DNA from: Oscillatoriales cyanobacterium
GTDB lineage: Bacteria; Cyanobacteriota; Cyanobacteriia; Cyanobacteriales; Microcoleaceae
Length of the DNA stretch: 42,215 bases
Direction of reading: 5' to 3'
NCBI GenBank assembly: GCA_004292955.1
Contig: RDXX01000051.1
Span: 1-42,215 of the forward strand
The number at the start of each line of letters is the position of its first letter. The stretch's first letter is position 1. The notes under the pieces were generated by a model. The model was not told the DNA's origin and searched no databases. It saw only the letters and a program-made list of their open reading frames with translations. The translations under genes were made by a program, and so were the position numbers. Positions 14,859 through 22,293 of this stretch are shown here, one piece after another.

Positions 14859-16019
14859 ATGGCGATCGACTTATTGGACGGTTTATTTAATGGCATTAGC
14901 ATCGGCGCTGTTTTGCTAATTGCAGCCCTGGGATTAGCGATTATTTTTGGGCTGATGGGCGTAATTAATATGGCTCACGGCGAGTTGATGATGTTGGGGG
15001 CTTATACAACTTTTGTAGTGCAGAATTTCTTCAAAGGTATCGGAGGATTTGCCTTTGAAACTTATATTTTATTTGCCATTCCCCTCGCTTTTTTAGTGGC
15101 GGCATTAGTAGGATTAATTCTCGAACGGGGAGTGATTCGTCATCTCTACGGGCGGCCGTTAGAAACTCTGCTGGCGACGTGGGGCGTAAGTTTGATTTTG
15201 CAGCAGTTTGTTCGCAGCGTCAGTTGGGGGCTGGTAACGGGAATTGCGGTGTTTTGTTTGCTGTTTTTTGGCGGCTTGCAGGTGCTGAAACGGCGCCCCG
15301 ATTTCGATCGCACTCGCAGCACATTTATCGCCATAATTTTGCCTCTGTCTCTCGGTATTTCCTGGGCAGTGAGCGCATTTTTAGGGGAAACTTACAAACT
15401 GGCAGTAACTCAACCTTGGTTTGGCGCTCAAAACGTTGATGTGACTGCGCCTGCGTGGCTGCGCGGCGGCATCCCGCTGGGAACTTTTCAGTTACCCTAC
15501 GCCCGACTTTTTATTATTGCGCTGACAGGCATTTGTTTGGCAGGAATTTACCTATTTTTGCAAAAGTCTGTGTGGGGATTGCGGATTCGCGCTGTGACGC
15601 AAAATCGCAGCATGAGCGCTTGTTTGGGAATACCTACCGAACAAGTAGATGCGCTGACTTTTGCTTTGGGTTCGGGATTGGCTGGTGTCGCTGGGTGCGC
15701 GATTAGTTTGATTGGTTCTGTAGGGTCAAATACCGGACAAAATTATATAGTCGATACCTTTATGGTGGTGGTTGTGGGCGGTGTGGGCAAGATTATGGGG
15801 AGTGTAGTTGCTGCAATGGCGATCGGCACTGCAAATTATCTCATCGGATCGGGAACACTTGCATTAATGTTTGCTCCTGTCAAGCCTTTAGCTGATTTTT
15901 TCACATTTTTCGCCACCACCAGCATGGCAAAAGTCATGGTATTCGCCTTAATTATGGCTTTTCTGCAAGTGAAGCCGGGCGGAATTTTTCCGCAAAAAGG
16001 ACGGACTGTTGAGAATTAA
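14859..16019 (+). CDS. urtB: UrtB, urea ABC transporter permease
   Basis: A 386-residue polytopic membrane protein of the LivH/UrtB permease family. It has about eight to ten hydrophobic segments and the family motifs GLAIIFGLMGVINMAHGE near the N-terminus and RAVTQNRSMSACLGI in the cytoplasmic coupling loop. The signature VVVVGGVGKIMGSVVAA is characteristic of the Urt rather than the Liv branch. Together with UrtC it forms the membrane channel of the urea importer. The ribosome binding site AAGAGGAAAAAA precedes ATG 14859. Length is as expected. Confidence 0.95.
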   Translation: MAIDLLDGLFNGISIGAVLLIAALGLAIIFGLMGVINMAHGELMMLGAYTTFVVQNFFKGIGGFAFETYILFAIPLAFLVAALVGLILERGVIRHLYGRPLETLLATWGVSLILQQFVRSVSWGLVTGIAVFCLLFFGGLQVLKRRPDFDRTRSTFIAIILPLSLGISWAVSAFLGETYKLAVTQPWFGAQNVDVTAPAWLRGGIPLGTFQLPYARLFIIALTGICLAGIYLFLQKSVWGLRIRAVTQNRSMSACLGIPTEQVDALTFALGSGLAGVAGCAISLIGSVGSNTGQNYIVDTFMVVVVGGVGKIMGSVVAAMAIGTANYLIGSGTLALMFAPVKPLADFFTFFATTSMAKVMVFALIMAFLQVKPGGIFPQKGRTVEN

Positions 16020-16045
16020 AAACTACAGCTTTGAGCGGCAAAAAA

Positions 16046-17188
16046 ATGAAGAATACAGAAAAAAAGGCTCTGTTTAAAGAAGCAGCAATTGTAGGGGCGA
16101 TCGCCATAATTGCGATCGCGATCGTCCCAGGAATACTTGCTGACGCTCGTCTCAACCAATTGGGACGATTTTTAGCACTAGCGATTGTAGCTCTCGGTAT
16201 AGACTTAATTTGGGGATATACAGGTTTGCTCAGTCTGGGACATGGCGTATTTTTTGCGATCGGTGGCTACGCCTTCGCCATGCACCTAAAACTGCAAATT
16301 CCCCCAACCGCCAGCAGTCAATTACCCGAATTCATGAACCTCTACGGCGTCACCGAACTGCCCTGGTTTTGGCAACCATTCTATTCATTTCCCTTCTCAG
16401 TCATCGCCCTATTCCTCATCCCCGCCATCTTGGGCGGACTTTTAGGTTACTTAGTATTCCGCAATCGCATTCGAGGCGTTTACTTTTCAATTCTCACCCA
16501 AGCAGCCACAATTGTATTTTTCAACTTCTTTAACGGCCAGCAAAAACTGATTAACGGCACCAACGGACTCACCGACTTTAAAACCCTATTCGGAGCCACA
16601 GTAAACGGCAGAGATACTCAATATATTTTCTACATTCTCACCGTACTATTTCTAGCAGCAACTTACGCCCTCTGCCGCTGGCTGACAAGCGGGCGTTTCG
16701 GGCGCTTGCTACTAGCAATTCGCGACGACGAAGTGCGCCTGCGTTTCTCCGGCTACAATCCCACAGGATACAAAGTTTTAGTATTTGCAATTTCCGCCGG
16801 CTTAGCCGGGATTGCAGGCGCTTTATTCACCGTACAAACGGGAATTATTTCGCCAAAGGCAATGGATATAGCATTTTCCATCGAAATGGTAATTTGGGTA
16901 GCAGTAGGAGGTCGCGCCACATTATCAGGAGCAATATTGGGAGCGCTGCTAGTCAACTTTGGCAAAAGTTTCTTGAGCGAACAATTCCCCGAAGTGTGGC
17001 TGTTTTTCCAAGGCGCATTATTCCTAATAGTAGTCACCGTGCTGCCCGACGGCCTAGTCGGATGGGTGCAAAATCAAGATTTTGAGCAAATCCGTCGCTT
17101 GTTCAGAAAACCGAAGTACGCATCTACTTACCCCAGCCTGGAACAAGACCCCGAAGTGCAGCACGAAAAAGAAGAACTTGAACATTGA
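16046..17188 (+). CDS. urtC: UrtC, urea ABC transporter permease
   Basis: A permease of about 380 residues of the LivM/UrtC family and the partner of UrtB. The motifs are LIWGYTGLLSLGHGVFFAIGGYAF near the N-terminus, AIRDDEVRLRFSGYNP in the coupling loop and WVAVGGRATLSGAILGALLV near the C-terminus. The charged C-terminal tail is not membrane-inserted. The ATG at 16046 (with GAGCGG 7 bp upstream) is preferred over the in-frame TTG at 16031. Only 26 bp separate it from urtB, so the pair is co-transcribed. After it the operon is interrupted by a palindromic element and an AIM24-family gene before urtD. Confidence 0.95.
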   Translation: MKNTEKKALFKEAAIVGAIAIIAIAIVPGILADARLNQLGRFLALAIVALGIDLIWGYTGLLSLGHGVFFAIGGYAFAMHLKLQIPPTASSQLPEFMNLYGVTELPWFWQPFYSFPFSVIALFLIPAILGGLLGYLVFRNRIRGVYFSILTQAATIVFFNFFNGQQKLINGTNGLTDFKTLFGATVNGRDTQYIFYILTVLFLAATYALCRWLTSGRFGRLLLAIRDDEVRLRFSGYNPTGYKVLVFAISAGLAGIAGALFTVQTGIISPKAMDIAFSIEMVIWVAVGGRATLSGAILGALLVNFGKSFLSEQFPEVWLFFQGALFLIVVTVLPDGLVGWVQNQDFEQIRRLFRKPKYASTYPSLEQDPEVQHEKEELEH

Positions 17189-17210
17189 TTGCAAAAATAT
17201 CGTGTATATA

Positions 17211-17348
17211 TAAGTAGGCGGACATAAATAAATGTCACCCGGAAGAGAGAAACGAAGCAATCGCCATAGACTTGACACCAGCTTTCCTGCGGCTCGCTTC
17301 GCTAACATGACTCGCTCCCCAGATGCAATATATATGTCCACCTACTTA
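17211..17348. mobile_element. MITE-like element with 16-bp terminal inverted repeats
   Basis: TAAGTAGGCGGACATA (17211-17226) and TATGTCCACCTACTTA (17333-17348) are inverted repeats matching at 15 of 16 positions, bounding 138 bp with no coding capacity. TA dinucleotides sit at both ends, as left by IS630/mariner-type transposition. It lies between urtC and the AIM24-family gene. The transposase family is inference. Confidence 0.65.
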
Positions 17349-17395
17349 GATATCAGTAGCAAGCAGCTTCGTTTTTTTAACTTGAGGGGAAACGT

Positions 17396-18142
17396 ATGGC
17401 AGATATTATTGACTACAAAATCTACGGCGACGATTTGCAACTCATCGAGATTGAACTCGACCCCAAAGAAGGCGTCAGGGCCGAAGCAGGAACCATGACA
17501 TACATGGAAGGCGACATCCAAATGCAAACATCCACAGGTGGTGGCCTATTTCAAGGTTTCAAGCGGATGCTGACAGGAGCGGGTTTTTTCATTACCACCT
17601 TTGTCAACGCCGGAAATCGCAAAGCCCGCGTCGCTTTTGCCGCACCCTATCCGGGTAAAGTAATTCCCCTCGATTTAGGCAAACTTGGCGGTAAATTTTT
17701 GTGTCAAAAAGACTCATTTCTCTGTGCCGCCAACGGGATTGAAATTGAGGTAGCTTTCACCAAGCGGCTGGGTGCCGGTTTCTTTGGCGGAGAAGGCTTT
17801 ATTCTGCAAAAATTACAGGGTAACGGGTTAGCTTTTGTTCATGCGGGAGGAACAATCGTTGAGAAAAATTTGGGAGTTGGCGAAGTGTTGCGGGCGGACA
17901 CTGGTTGTTTGGTAGCTTTTGCGCCGACGGTAGATTACGATATTCAGTTTGTGGGCGGCTTTAAAAATGCTTTATTTGGTGGCGAAGGCTTGTTTTTAGT
18001 CAAGCTAACCGGGCCGGGTAAAGTGTATTTGCAAAGTCTGCCACTCTCGAAGTTGGCTGAGCGGATTATGGCTGCAACTCCAGCTCCAGTAACGAGCACT
18101 TCTAACAGTATTTCGTTTGACTTTATGAGCAATCGCGGCTAG
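17396..18142 (+). CDS. AIM24 / TIGR00266-family protein
   Basis: A 248-residue soluble protein of the AIM24 (DUF124) family, with tandem beta-rich halves. It contains EAGTMTYMEGDIQMQTSTGGG near the N-terminus, LGAGFFGGEGFILQKLQGNGLAFVHAGG in the middle and GEVLRADTGCLVAFAPTVDYDIQFVGG later. All are strongly conserved features of this widespread bacterial/eukaryotic family, whose biochemical role is unknown; the yeast member affects mitochondrial membrane organisation. It has a good ribosome binding site (GAGGGGAAAC) before ATG 17396. Its place between urtC and urtD is unusual for urt operons. Co-transcription with urea transport is possible, but a functional link is not shown by the sequence. 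Confidence 0.88.
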   Translation: MADIIDYKIYGDDLQLIEIELDPKEGVRAEAGTMTYMEGDIQMQTSTGGGLFQGFKRMLTGAGFFITTFVNAGNRKARVAFAAPYPGKVIPLDLGKLGGKFLCQKDSFLCAANGIEIEVAFTKRLGAGFFGGEGFILQKLQGNGLAFVHAGGTIVEKNLGVGEVLRADTGCLVAFAPTVDYDIQFVGGFKNALFGGEGLFLVKLTGPGKVYLQSLPLSKLAERIMAATPAPVTSTSNSISFDFMSNRG

Positions 18143-18149
18143 TGCTGAT

Positions 18150-18530
18150 GTAGGGTGCGTCAGCCCTCAGCCCGCAGATTTTTGGGTTGTTCTAAATACT
18201 GTTGGCTGACGCACCTAGGAATTTAAAATCACGACAAGCAGTTATGTAAGGTGCGTCAGTCAGTAGATGTTTCGCCTTTCTCAGAGACGGTTGACTGACG
18301 CACCCTACAACTTAAAATTCAGGGAGCATCTCAGTTTTGTATTTGTAGTGCGAGCGTCCCCGCTCGCGTATTGTACAATACGCGAGCGGGGACGCTCGCA
18401 CTCAAAGAAAAAATGCTTTTTACAAAAATTAGATGCTCCCAAAATTCAGGACAAGCAGTTATGTAAGGTGCGTCAGCCAGCAGATTTTTCGGCTTTCTCA
18501 GAGACGGTTGACTGACGCACCCTACAACTA
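18150..18530. repeat. Three GGTGCGTCAG...CTGACGCACC hairpin units
   Basis: Three related hairpins with stems (A)GGTGCGTCAG / CTGACGCACC lie at about 18152-18216, 18250-18304 and 18467-18523. The second and third share long flanks (GACAAGCAGTTATGTAAGG; CTCAGAGACGGTTGACTGAC), so they are a tandem duplication later split by the element at 18322-18440. They fill the 438-bp gap before urtD. Confidence 0.85.
18322..18440. mobile_element. MITE-like element with 56-bp perfect palindrome and flanking direct repeats
   Basis: Terminal inverted repeats GGGAGCATCT (18322-18331) and AGATGCTCCC (18431-18440) enclose a perfect 56-bp palindrome (18347-18402; arms AGTGCGAGCGTCCCCG...). Outside, AAAATTCA occurs on both sides (18314-18321 and 18441-18448), consistent with a target-site duplication. 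The termini recur at 39400-39409 and 42090-42099. It has no coding capacity, so movement would need a transposase acting in trans. Confidence 0.78.
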
Positions 18531-18580
18531 CAATTAAGGAAAATCAAGAAAAATCAGTTGTATATTGCGGAATTAAAGTT

Positions 18581-19327
18581 ATGAAGGGAAAAGTATTAGA
18601 GATAGAAAATTTGACTGTTAGTTTTGATGGTTTCAAAGCCATCAACGGTTTAAATTTCAGCATGGATGCGGGGGAACTCCGAGTTATCATTGGCCCTAAC
18701 GGTGCGGGGAAAACAACTTTTCTCGATTCGATTACTGGGAAGGTGCAGCCGACGGAAGGGCGAGTGATATTTAAGGGCAAAAATTTGCGCCAATTGTCCG
18801 AATATCAGATTGCGCGTCTGGGTATTGGCCGCAAGTTTCAAACGCCGCGAGTTTACTTGAATTTAACGCCGCGCGAAAATTTGGAGCTATCTTGCAACGG
18901 CAATAAAAATGTATTTCCAACTCTGTTTAAGCCTGCTCCTGCTGCTGAAAAGCGCACGGTGGCGGGTTTGTTAGAAACTATTGGTTTGGTTGCTAAGGCT
19001 GATGTTTTGGCTGGTTTGCTTTCTCACGGGGAAAAGCAGTGGTTGGAAATTGGGATGTTGGTGGCGCAATCTCCTGATTTGTTGTTGGTGGATGAGCCTG
19101 TGGCGGGTTTGACTGATGAGGAAACTGTGTTAACTGGAGAGTTGCTGATTTCGCTGGCCGAAAGTCATTCGGTGTTGGTAATTGAACATGATATGGAGTT
19201 TGTGCGGCAAATTGCGCGGCAGGTGACGGTGTTGCATCAGGGTGCTGTTTTGTGCGAGGGAACGATGGATGAGGTGCAAAATGACGATCGGGTAATTGAG
19301 GTATATTTGGGAAAACCAGAAGAGTGA
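18581..19327 (+). CDS. urtD: UrtD, urea ABC transporter ATPase
   Basis: A 248-residue ABC ATPase of the LivG/UrtD type. It has Walker A GPNGAGKTT (about residues 38-46), the signature LLSHGEKQWLEIGMLVA, Walker B LLLVDEPVAGL and the switch His in VLVIEHDMEFV. LSHGEKQWLEI in place of the usual LSGGQ is characteristic of UrtD. It pairs with UrtE to energise UrtBC. It is separated from urtC by the AIM24-family gene and about 440 bp of hairpins, so a promoter of its own is possible, although no NtcA box was found directly upstream. Confidence 0.95.
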   Translation: MKGKVLEIENLTVSFDGFKAINGLNFSMDAGELRVIIGPNGAGKTTFLDSITGKVQPTEGRVIFKGKNLRQLSEYQIARLGIGRKFQTPRVYLNLTPRENLELSCNGNKNVFPTLFKPAPAAEKRTVAGLLETIGLVAKADVLAGLLSHGEKQWLEIGMLVAQSPDLLLVDEPVAGLTDEETVLTGELLISLAESHSVLVIEHDMEFVRQIARQVTVLHQGAVLCEGTMDEVQNDDRVIEVYLGKPEE

Positions 19328-19397
19328 AGAAGTTCGGCAACGGATTGTGTAACGGATGTAACGGATTACCGATTACTAATTACTAATTATCAAACAT

Positions 19398-20096
19398 ATG
19401 CTGCAAGTTTCTGATTTGAATGTTTACTATGGCGAAAGTCACATTTTGCGCGGTGTCGATTTAAGTGTTAATGCGGGGCAAATGGTTTGCTTGATCGGCC
19501 GCAATGGTGTTGGCAAAACTACTATGCTAAAAACCCTAATGGGCTTGCTGCAACCTCGCAGCGGCACAATTAATTTTGGCGGACAATCTATTGTCTCTAA
19601 GTTGACTCACCAGCGGGCTAAATTGGGGATTGGTTATGTGCCTCAAGGGCGCGAAATTATCCCGCGTTTGACTGTTAAAGAAAATTTATTGTTAGGGTTG
19701 GAAGCGAAACCAACTCTGACCAAAAATCCTGAAGTTCCTGATGAGATTTTTGAGTTATTTCCGGTTTTGAAGACTATGCTCGATCGCATGGGGGGCGATT
19801 TGAGCGGGGGACAGCAGCAGCAGTTGGCGATCGCTAGGGCTTTGATGGGTGAGCCGAAATTGCTGGTTTTGGATGAACCGACGGAGGGAATTCAGCCGTC
19901 GATTATTTTAGACATTGAAGCTGCTGTGCGCCGGGTAGTTGCGACTAGGGGAATTTCGGTTTTGTTGGTGGAGCAACATTTGCATTTTGTGCGGCAAGCT
20001 GATTGGTATTATGCTATGCAGAAAGGCGGGATTGTGGCTTCTGGAAGCACTAGCGAGTTGAGTGATGAGGTGGTTCAGAGGTTTTTGGCTGTTTGA
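19398..20096 (+). CDS. urtE: UrtE, urea ABC transporter ATPase
   Basis: A 232-residue ABC ATPase of the LivF/UrtE type. It has Walker A GRNGVGKTT, Q-loop region YVPQGREIIPRLTVKENL, signature LSGGQQQQLAIARAL, Walker B LLVLDEPTEGIQPSI and the switch His in VLLVEQHLHFV. It is the last gene of the urt cluster, 70 bp after urtD, with an AT-rich repeat (TTACTAATTAC) in the gap. A strong hairpin follows at 20125-20191. Confidence 0.95.
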   Translation: MLQVSDLNVYYGESHILRGVDLSVNAGQMVCLIGRNGVGKTTMLKTLMGLLQPRSGTINFGGQSIVSKLTHQRAKLGIGYVPQGREIIPRLTVKENLLLGLEAKPTLTKNPEVPDEIFELFPVLKTMLDRMGGDLSGGQQQQLAIARALMGEPKLLVLDEPTEGIQPSIILDIEAAVRRVVATRGISVLLVEQHLHFVRQADWYYAMQKGGIVASGSTSELSDEVVQRFLAV

Positions 20097-20124
20097 TTTA
20101 TATTTTTGGACTTATCAATACCAA

Positions 20125-20191
20125 AGAAACCGGGTTTTTTATGCGATTAAGGGTTTTGATGCAGTAGCTTCGTAAAAAAAACCCGGTTTCT
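20125..20191. terminator. Bidirectional terminator between urtE and the pentapeptide gene
   Basis: AGAAACCGGGTTTTTT (20125-20140) pairs with AAAAAACCCGGTTTCT (20176-20191). The arrangement gives a stem with a T-run in either direction, between two convergent genes. Short AACCGGGTTTCT-like fragments recur elsewhere in the window. Confidence 0.75.
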
Positions 20192-20213
20192 GCCTCTAGG
20201 AAAGATTTTGTGA

Positions 20214-20918
20214 TTAATTTTTTCGGCCGTCTGGCATGGTTGTGCCGGCCATGCTGGCTCGATCGATACTAGCGCCATCTATATTAGCATTCCGGAGGTT
20301 CGCATTTGACAGATTTGCGTCTCTGAGGTCGCAAAATCGCAAGTCTGCACCGTCTAAATTGGTTCCTGTCAAGTTGGCTTTTCGGAGGTTGGTGTTGCTG
20401 ATTCTCGCTCCGATTAACTGGGCTCCGCTTAAGTCTGTGCGAGCCATATTGGTGTTGACAAAATCTGAGATCTCGAAGGTACTACCGCTGAGGCTGGCGT
20501 CTGATAAATCTGCTCCTGTGACGATCGCATTTTTTAAGCGTATGTTAACTAATTTTATAGCTCGGAGGTCGCAACGGACGCAGCTTTGGGTTAGCAACAG
20601 CGTTTCGACGTTGGCGTTGATTTGGTCAATTTGTTGCTGGGAGAACCTTTCGGCAAATTCTGGGGAGACGTAACCGAGCTTTTTGGGATCTTCTGCTTTT
20701 GGTTGGGGTGTTGGTGTTTGGGGTGTTGGTGTTTGGGGTGTTGGTGGTTGAGTTGTCGGTGGTTGGGGTATTTGTGGTTGGATGATTGGTGGTTGAGGTG
20801 TTGGTGTTTGGGGCGTTGGTGTTTGCCCGATCGCCCTTAGTTGCAGCCCCACCTTCGGATATTCTAGAGTGGCGGCAGAAATTAGCAGGGCGATCGACAG
20901 TATTGTGATTTTTTTCAT
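20214..20918 (-). CDS. Exported pentapeptide-repeat protein with Pro/Thr/Gln linker
   Basis: A protein of about 234 residues. A signal-peptide-like N-terminus (MKKITILSIALLISAATLEY) is followed by a low-complexity linker of TPQ/TPT/PPT units (about residues 35-85). It ends in about 14 pentapeptide repeats of the A(D/N)LXX type (GADLSDASLSGSTF, LRKANLTGTNLDGADLR, NANLRNANIDGAS). The CVRCDLRAIKL segment before the repeats is common in cyanobacterial members. The repeats form a right-handed quadrilateral beta helix; no catalytic function is expected and the role is unknown. The ATG at 20918 is preferred over 20951, since it gives a proper signal peptide. The linker is encoded by a GGTGTTGGTGTTTGG-type DNA repeat (about 20700-20825) prone to length change. 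Confidence 0.82.
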   Translation of the reverse strand: MKKITILSIALLISAATLEYPKVGLQLRAIGQTPTPQTPTPQPPIIQPQIPQPPTTQPPTPQTPTPQTPTPQPKAEDPKKLGYVSPEFAERFSQQQIDQINANVETLLLTQSCVRCDLRAIKLVNIRLKNAIVTGADLSDASLSGSTFEISDFVNTNMARTDLSGAQLIGARISNTNLRKANLTGTNLDGADLRFCDLRDANLSNANLRNANIDGASIDRASMAGTTMPDGRKN

Positions 20919-21066
20919 AAATAAATAACTTCTTGCTTGCAAGAATACCATTTACAGCAAATTCTCTGTAAAGATGGTACACTCAATCGAGTATATTAAG
21001 CCAAAAATAAAACATTCCTGATTTCAGTCAAAAGTGTTACGGTATGCGATCGCAAATAATTAACCT

Positions 21067-21672
21067 ATGCCTTACAGTAAATTTACTCTCAGCAAAGCTG
21101 TAGAGGATTTCAATCTTACGATCGTTGAAGGCGCGCGTTTCTTCCCCGAAATTGCGCCAGTCACTCCTAGTCTTTTGCTTCAGGATACTCTTAAAGAAAC
21201 GATTCCATGGGCGATCGCAGTCAGCAGTGAAAAAGCTCGATCTGAGGGGATTATCAATCCTGTGTTGCTGGAAGTCAAACGGCAGCTTCAAGGGCAGATT
21301 AGCGTTTTTTCCGGCGAAGAATTCAATGTAGAACCGGAGGCTGAACTCACAGGCTATGTGGACTTTCTCCTAAGTCGTTCCCCGGAACAACTATTTATTA
21401 AAGCCCCTGCGGTTGTCTTAGTGGAAGCCAAGAAAGAAGACCTTAAACCAGGTTTGGGGCAATGCCTTGCAGAAATGGTTGCCGCTCAACGTTTTAACCA
21501 ACAAAAGCAACAGCCGATATCGACTATTTACGGAACCGTAACTAGCGGTACAGTTTGGCGGTTTCTTAAACTAGAAGAGCAATGCGTATCTATCGATCTT
21601 ACTGATTATTCTCTGCTTCCGGTTGAGCAAATATTGGGCTTCCTCGTTTGGATGATGACTGAAAATTGCTAG
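21067..21672 (+). CDS. PD-(D/E)XK-like protein, intact paralogue
   Basis: A 201-residue soluble protein, gap-free alignable with the broken gene at 1503-2102. Motif order fits a restriction-endonuclease-like fold: Glu60 in KARSEGIINP, Asp99 in GYVDFLLS, then Glu120-x-Lys122 in VLVEAKKE. Gln132 and Gln141 follow in the helix GLGQCLAEMVAAQRFN, which resembles the helix after the catalytic strand in this fold. The C-terminal strands (TIYGTVTSGTVWRFLKLE) look structural. Such stand-alone proteins are frequent and multi-copy in filamentous cyanobacteria; their substrate is unknown. It converges on the CheW gene with only 3 bp between the stops. Confidence 0.75.
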   Translation: MPYSKFTLSKAVEDFNLTIVEGARFFPEIAPVTPSLLLQDTLKETIPWAIAVSSEKARSEGIINPVLLEVKRQLQGQISVFSGEEFNVEPEAELTGYVDFLLSRSPEQLFIKAPAVVLVEAKKEDLKPGLGQCLAEMVAAQRFNQQKQQPISTIYGTVTSGTVWRFLKLEEQCVSIDLTDYSLLPVEQILGFLVWMMTENC

Positions 21673-21675
21673 ATA

Positions 21676-22152
21676 TTAGGTTGGGCTAAATAGAGCCAAA
21701 TTCAGATAAAAAACTTCGGAACCGTCAGGGGCGCGAATCAACTTTTCTATTACCGCAGGTAGTTGCTGTTGGCGGTACAACTCTGGAATTTCGCAGAAAC
21801 TTTCTTCGGCAATTTCCAAAATCTTCGGCATCTCAGGAATGGGAATTCCCAAGCGATCGCTTTTATTTAAGCTGCAAACAATCAGGTAGTTGCAGTCAGC
21901 AATACTCCGACTGCTAGGAAATATTTTAGATAAATTAATCAGGGTAATTAGTTCTTCTTGGTGCCGAACTAAACTTTGACCGCTATCTAAAAAACCGTAG
22001 GGATTAAAGTCTTTGACAACACGCTGCACTTTTTCTATAGGAACCGCATAATTAACGTTTCCCAGTTCAAAGGACACAAGTTTTCGAGGAGGAGTTCTGA
22101 CAGCGCCTTGTTTCTTGCTGCGAAAGCGGCGATTGTAATTCGTGTGAGTCAT
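21676..22152 (-). CDS. CheW-like adaptor (second copy of the taxis cluster)
   Basis: A 158-residue protein with a single CheW domain after a basic N-terminal tail (NRRFRSKKQ). Domain landmarks are VSFELGNVNYAVPIEKVQRVV, the partly degenerate ELITLINLSKIF and the C-terminal VFYLNLALF. CheW links receptors to the CheA kinase. The sequence diverges from canonical CheW in the middle, so a modified adaptor is likely. It is the last gene of the minus-strand taxis cluster, 141 bp after the CheA-like gene, with a long hairpin in the gap. Confidence 0.75.
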   Translation of the reverse strand: MTHTNYNRRFRSKKQGAVRTPPRKLVSFELGNVNYAVPIEKVQRVVKDFNPYGFLDSGQSLVRHQEELITLINLSKIFPSSRSIADCNYLIVCSLNKSDRLGIPIPEMPKILEIAEESFCEIPELYRQQQLPAVIEKLIRAPDGSEVFYLNLALFSPT

Positions 22153-22220
22153 GCGATTTTTGATTTTAGATTGGGAATCTATTCGTTACCAGGCACTGCT
22201 GGGAAATAGTATTTTTTTCT

Positions 22221-22289
22221 AGGTATGTAGTTGCGCTTCAGCGCTCTTTGTATATATATGAAAGAGCGCTAAAGCGCAACTACGTACCT
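22221..22289. repeat. Long hairpin between the CheA-like and CheW-like genes
   Basis: Arms of about 29 nt (AGGTATGTAGTTGCGCTT... and ...AAGCGCAACTACGTACCT) enclose a TATATAT loop. Only a few mismatches interrupt the stem. It lies 4 bp after the kinase stop and could attenuate or stabilise the transcript. Confidence 0.8.
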
Positions 22290-22293
22290 TTAT

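Noticed and set aside
20236..20673. 145-residue plus-strand open frame
   Set aside because: It is antisense to pentapeptide repeats, whose regular codons keep the other strand open.
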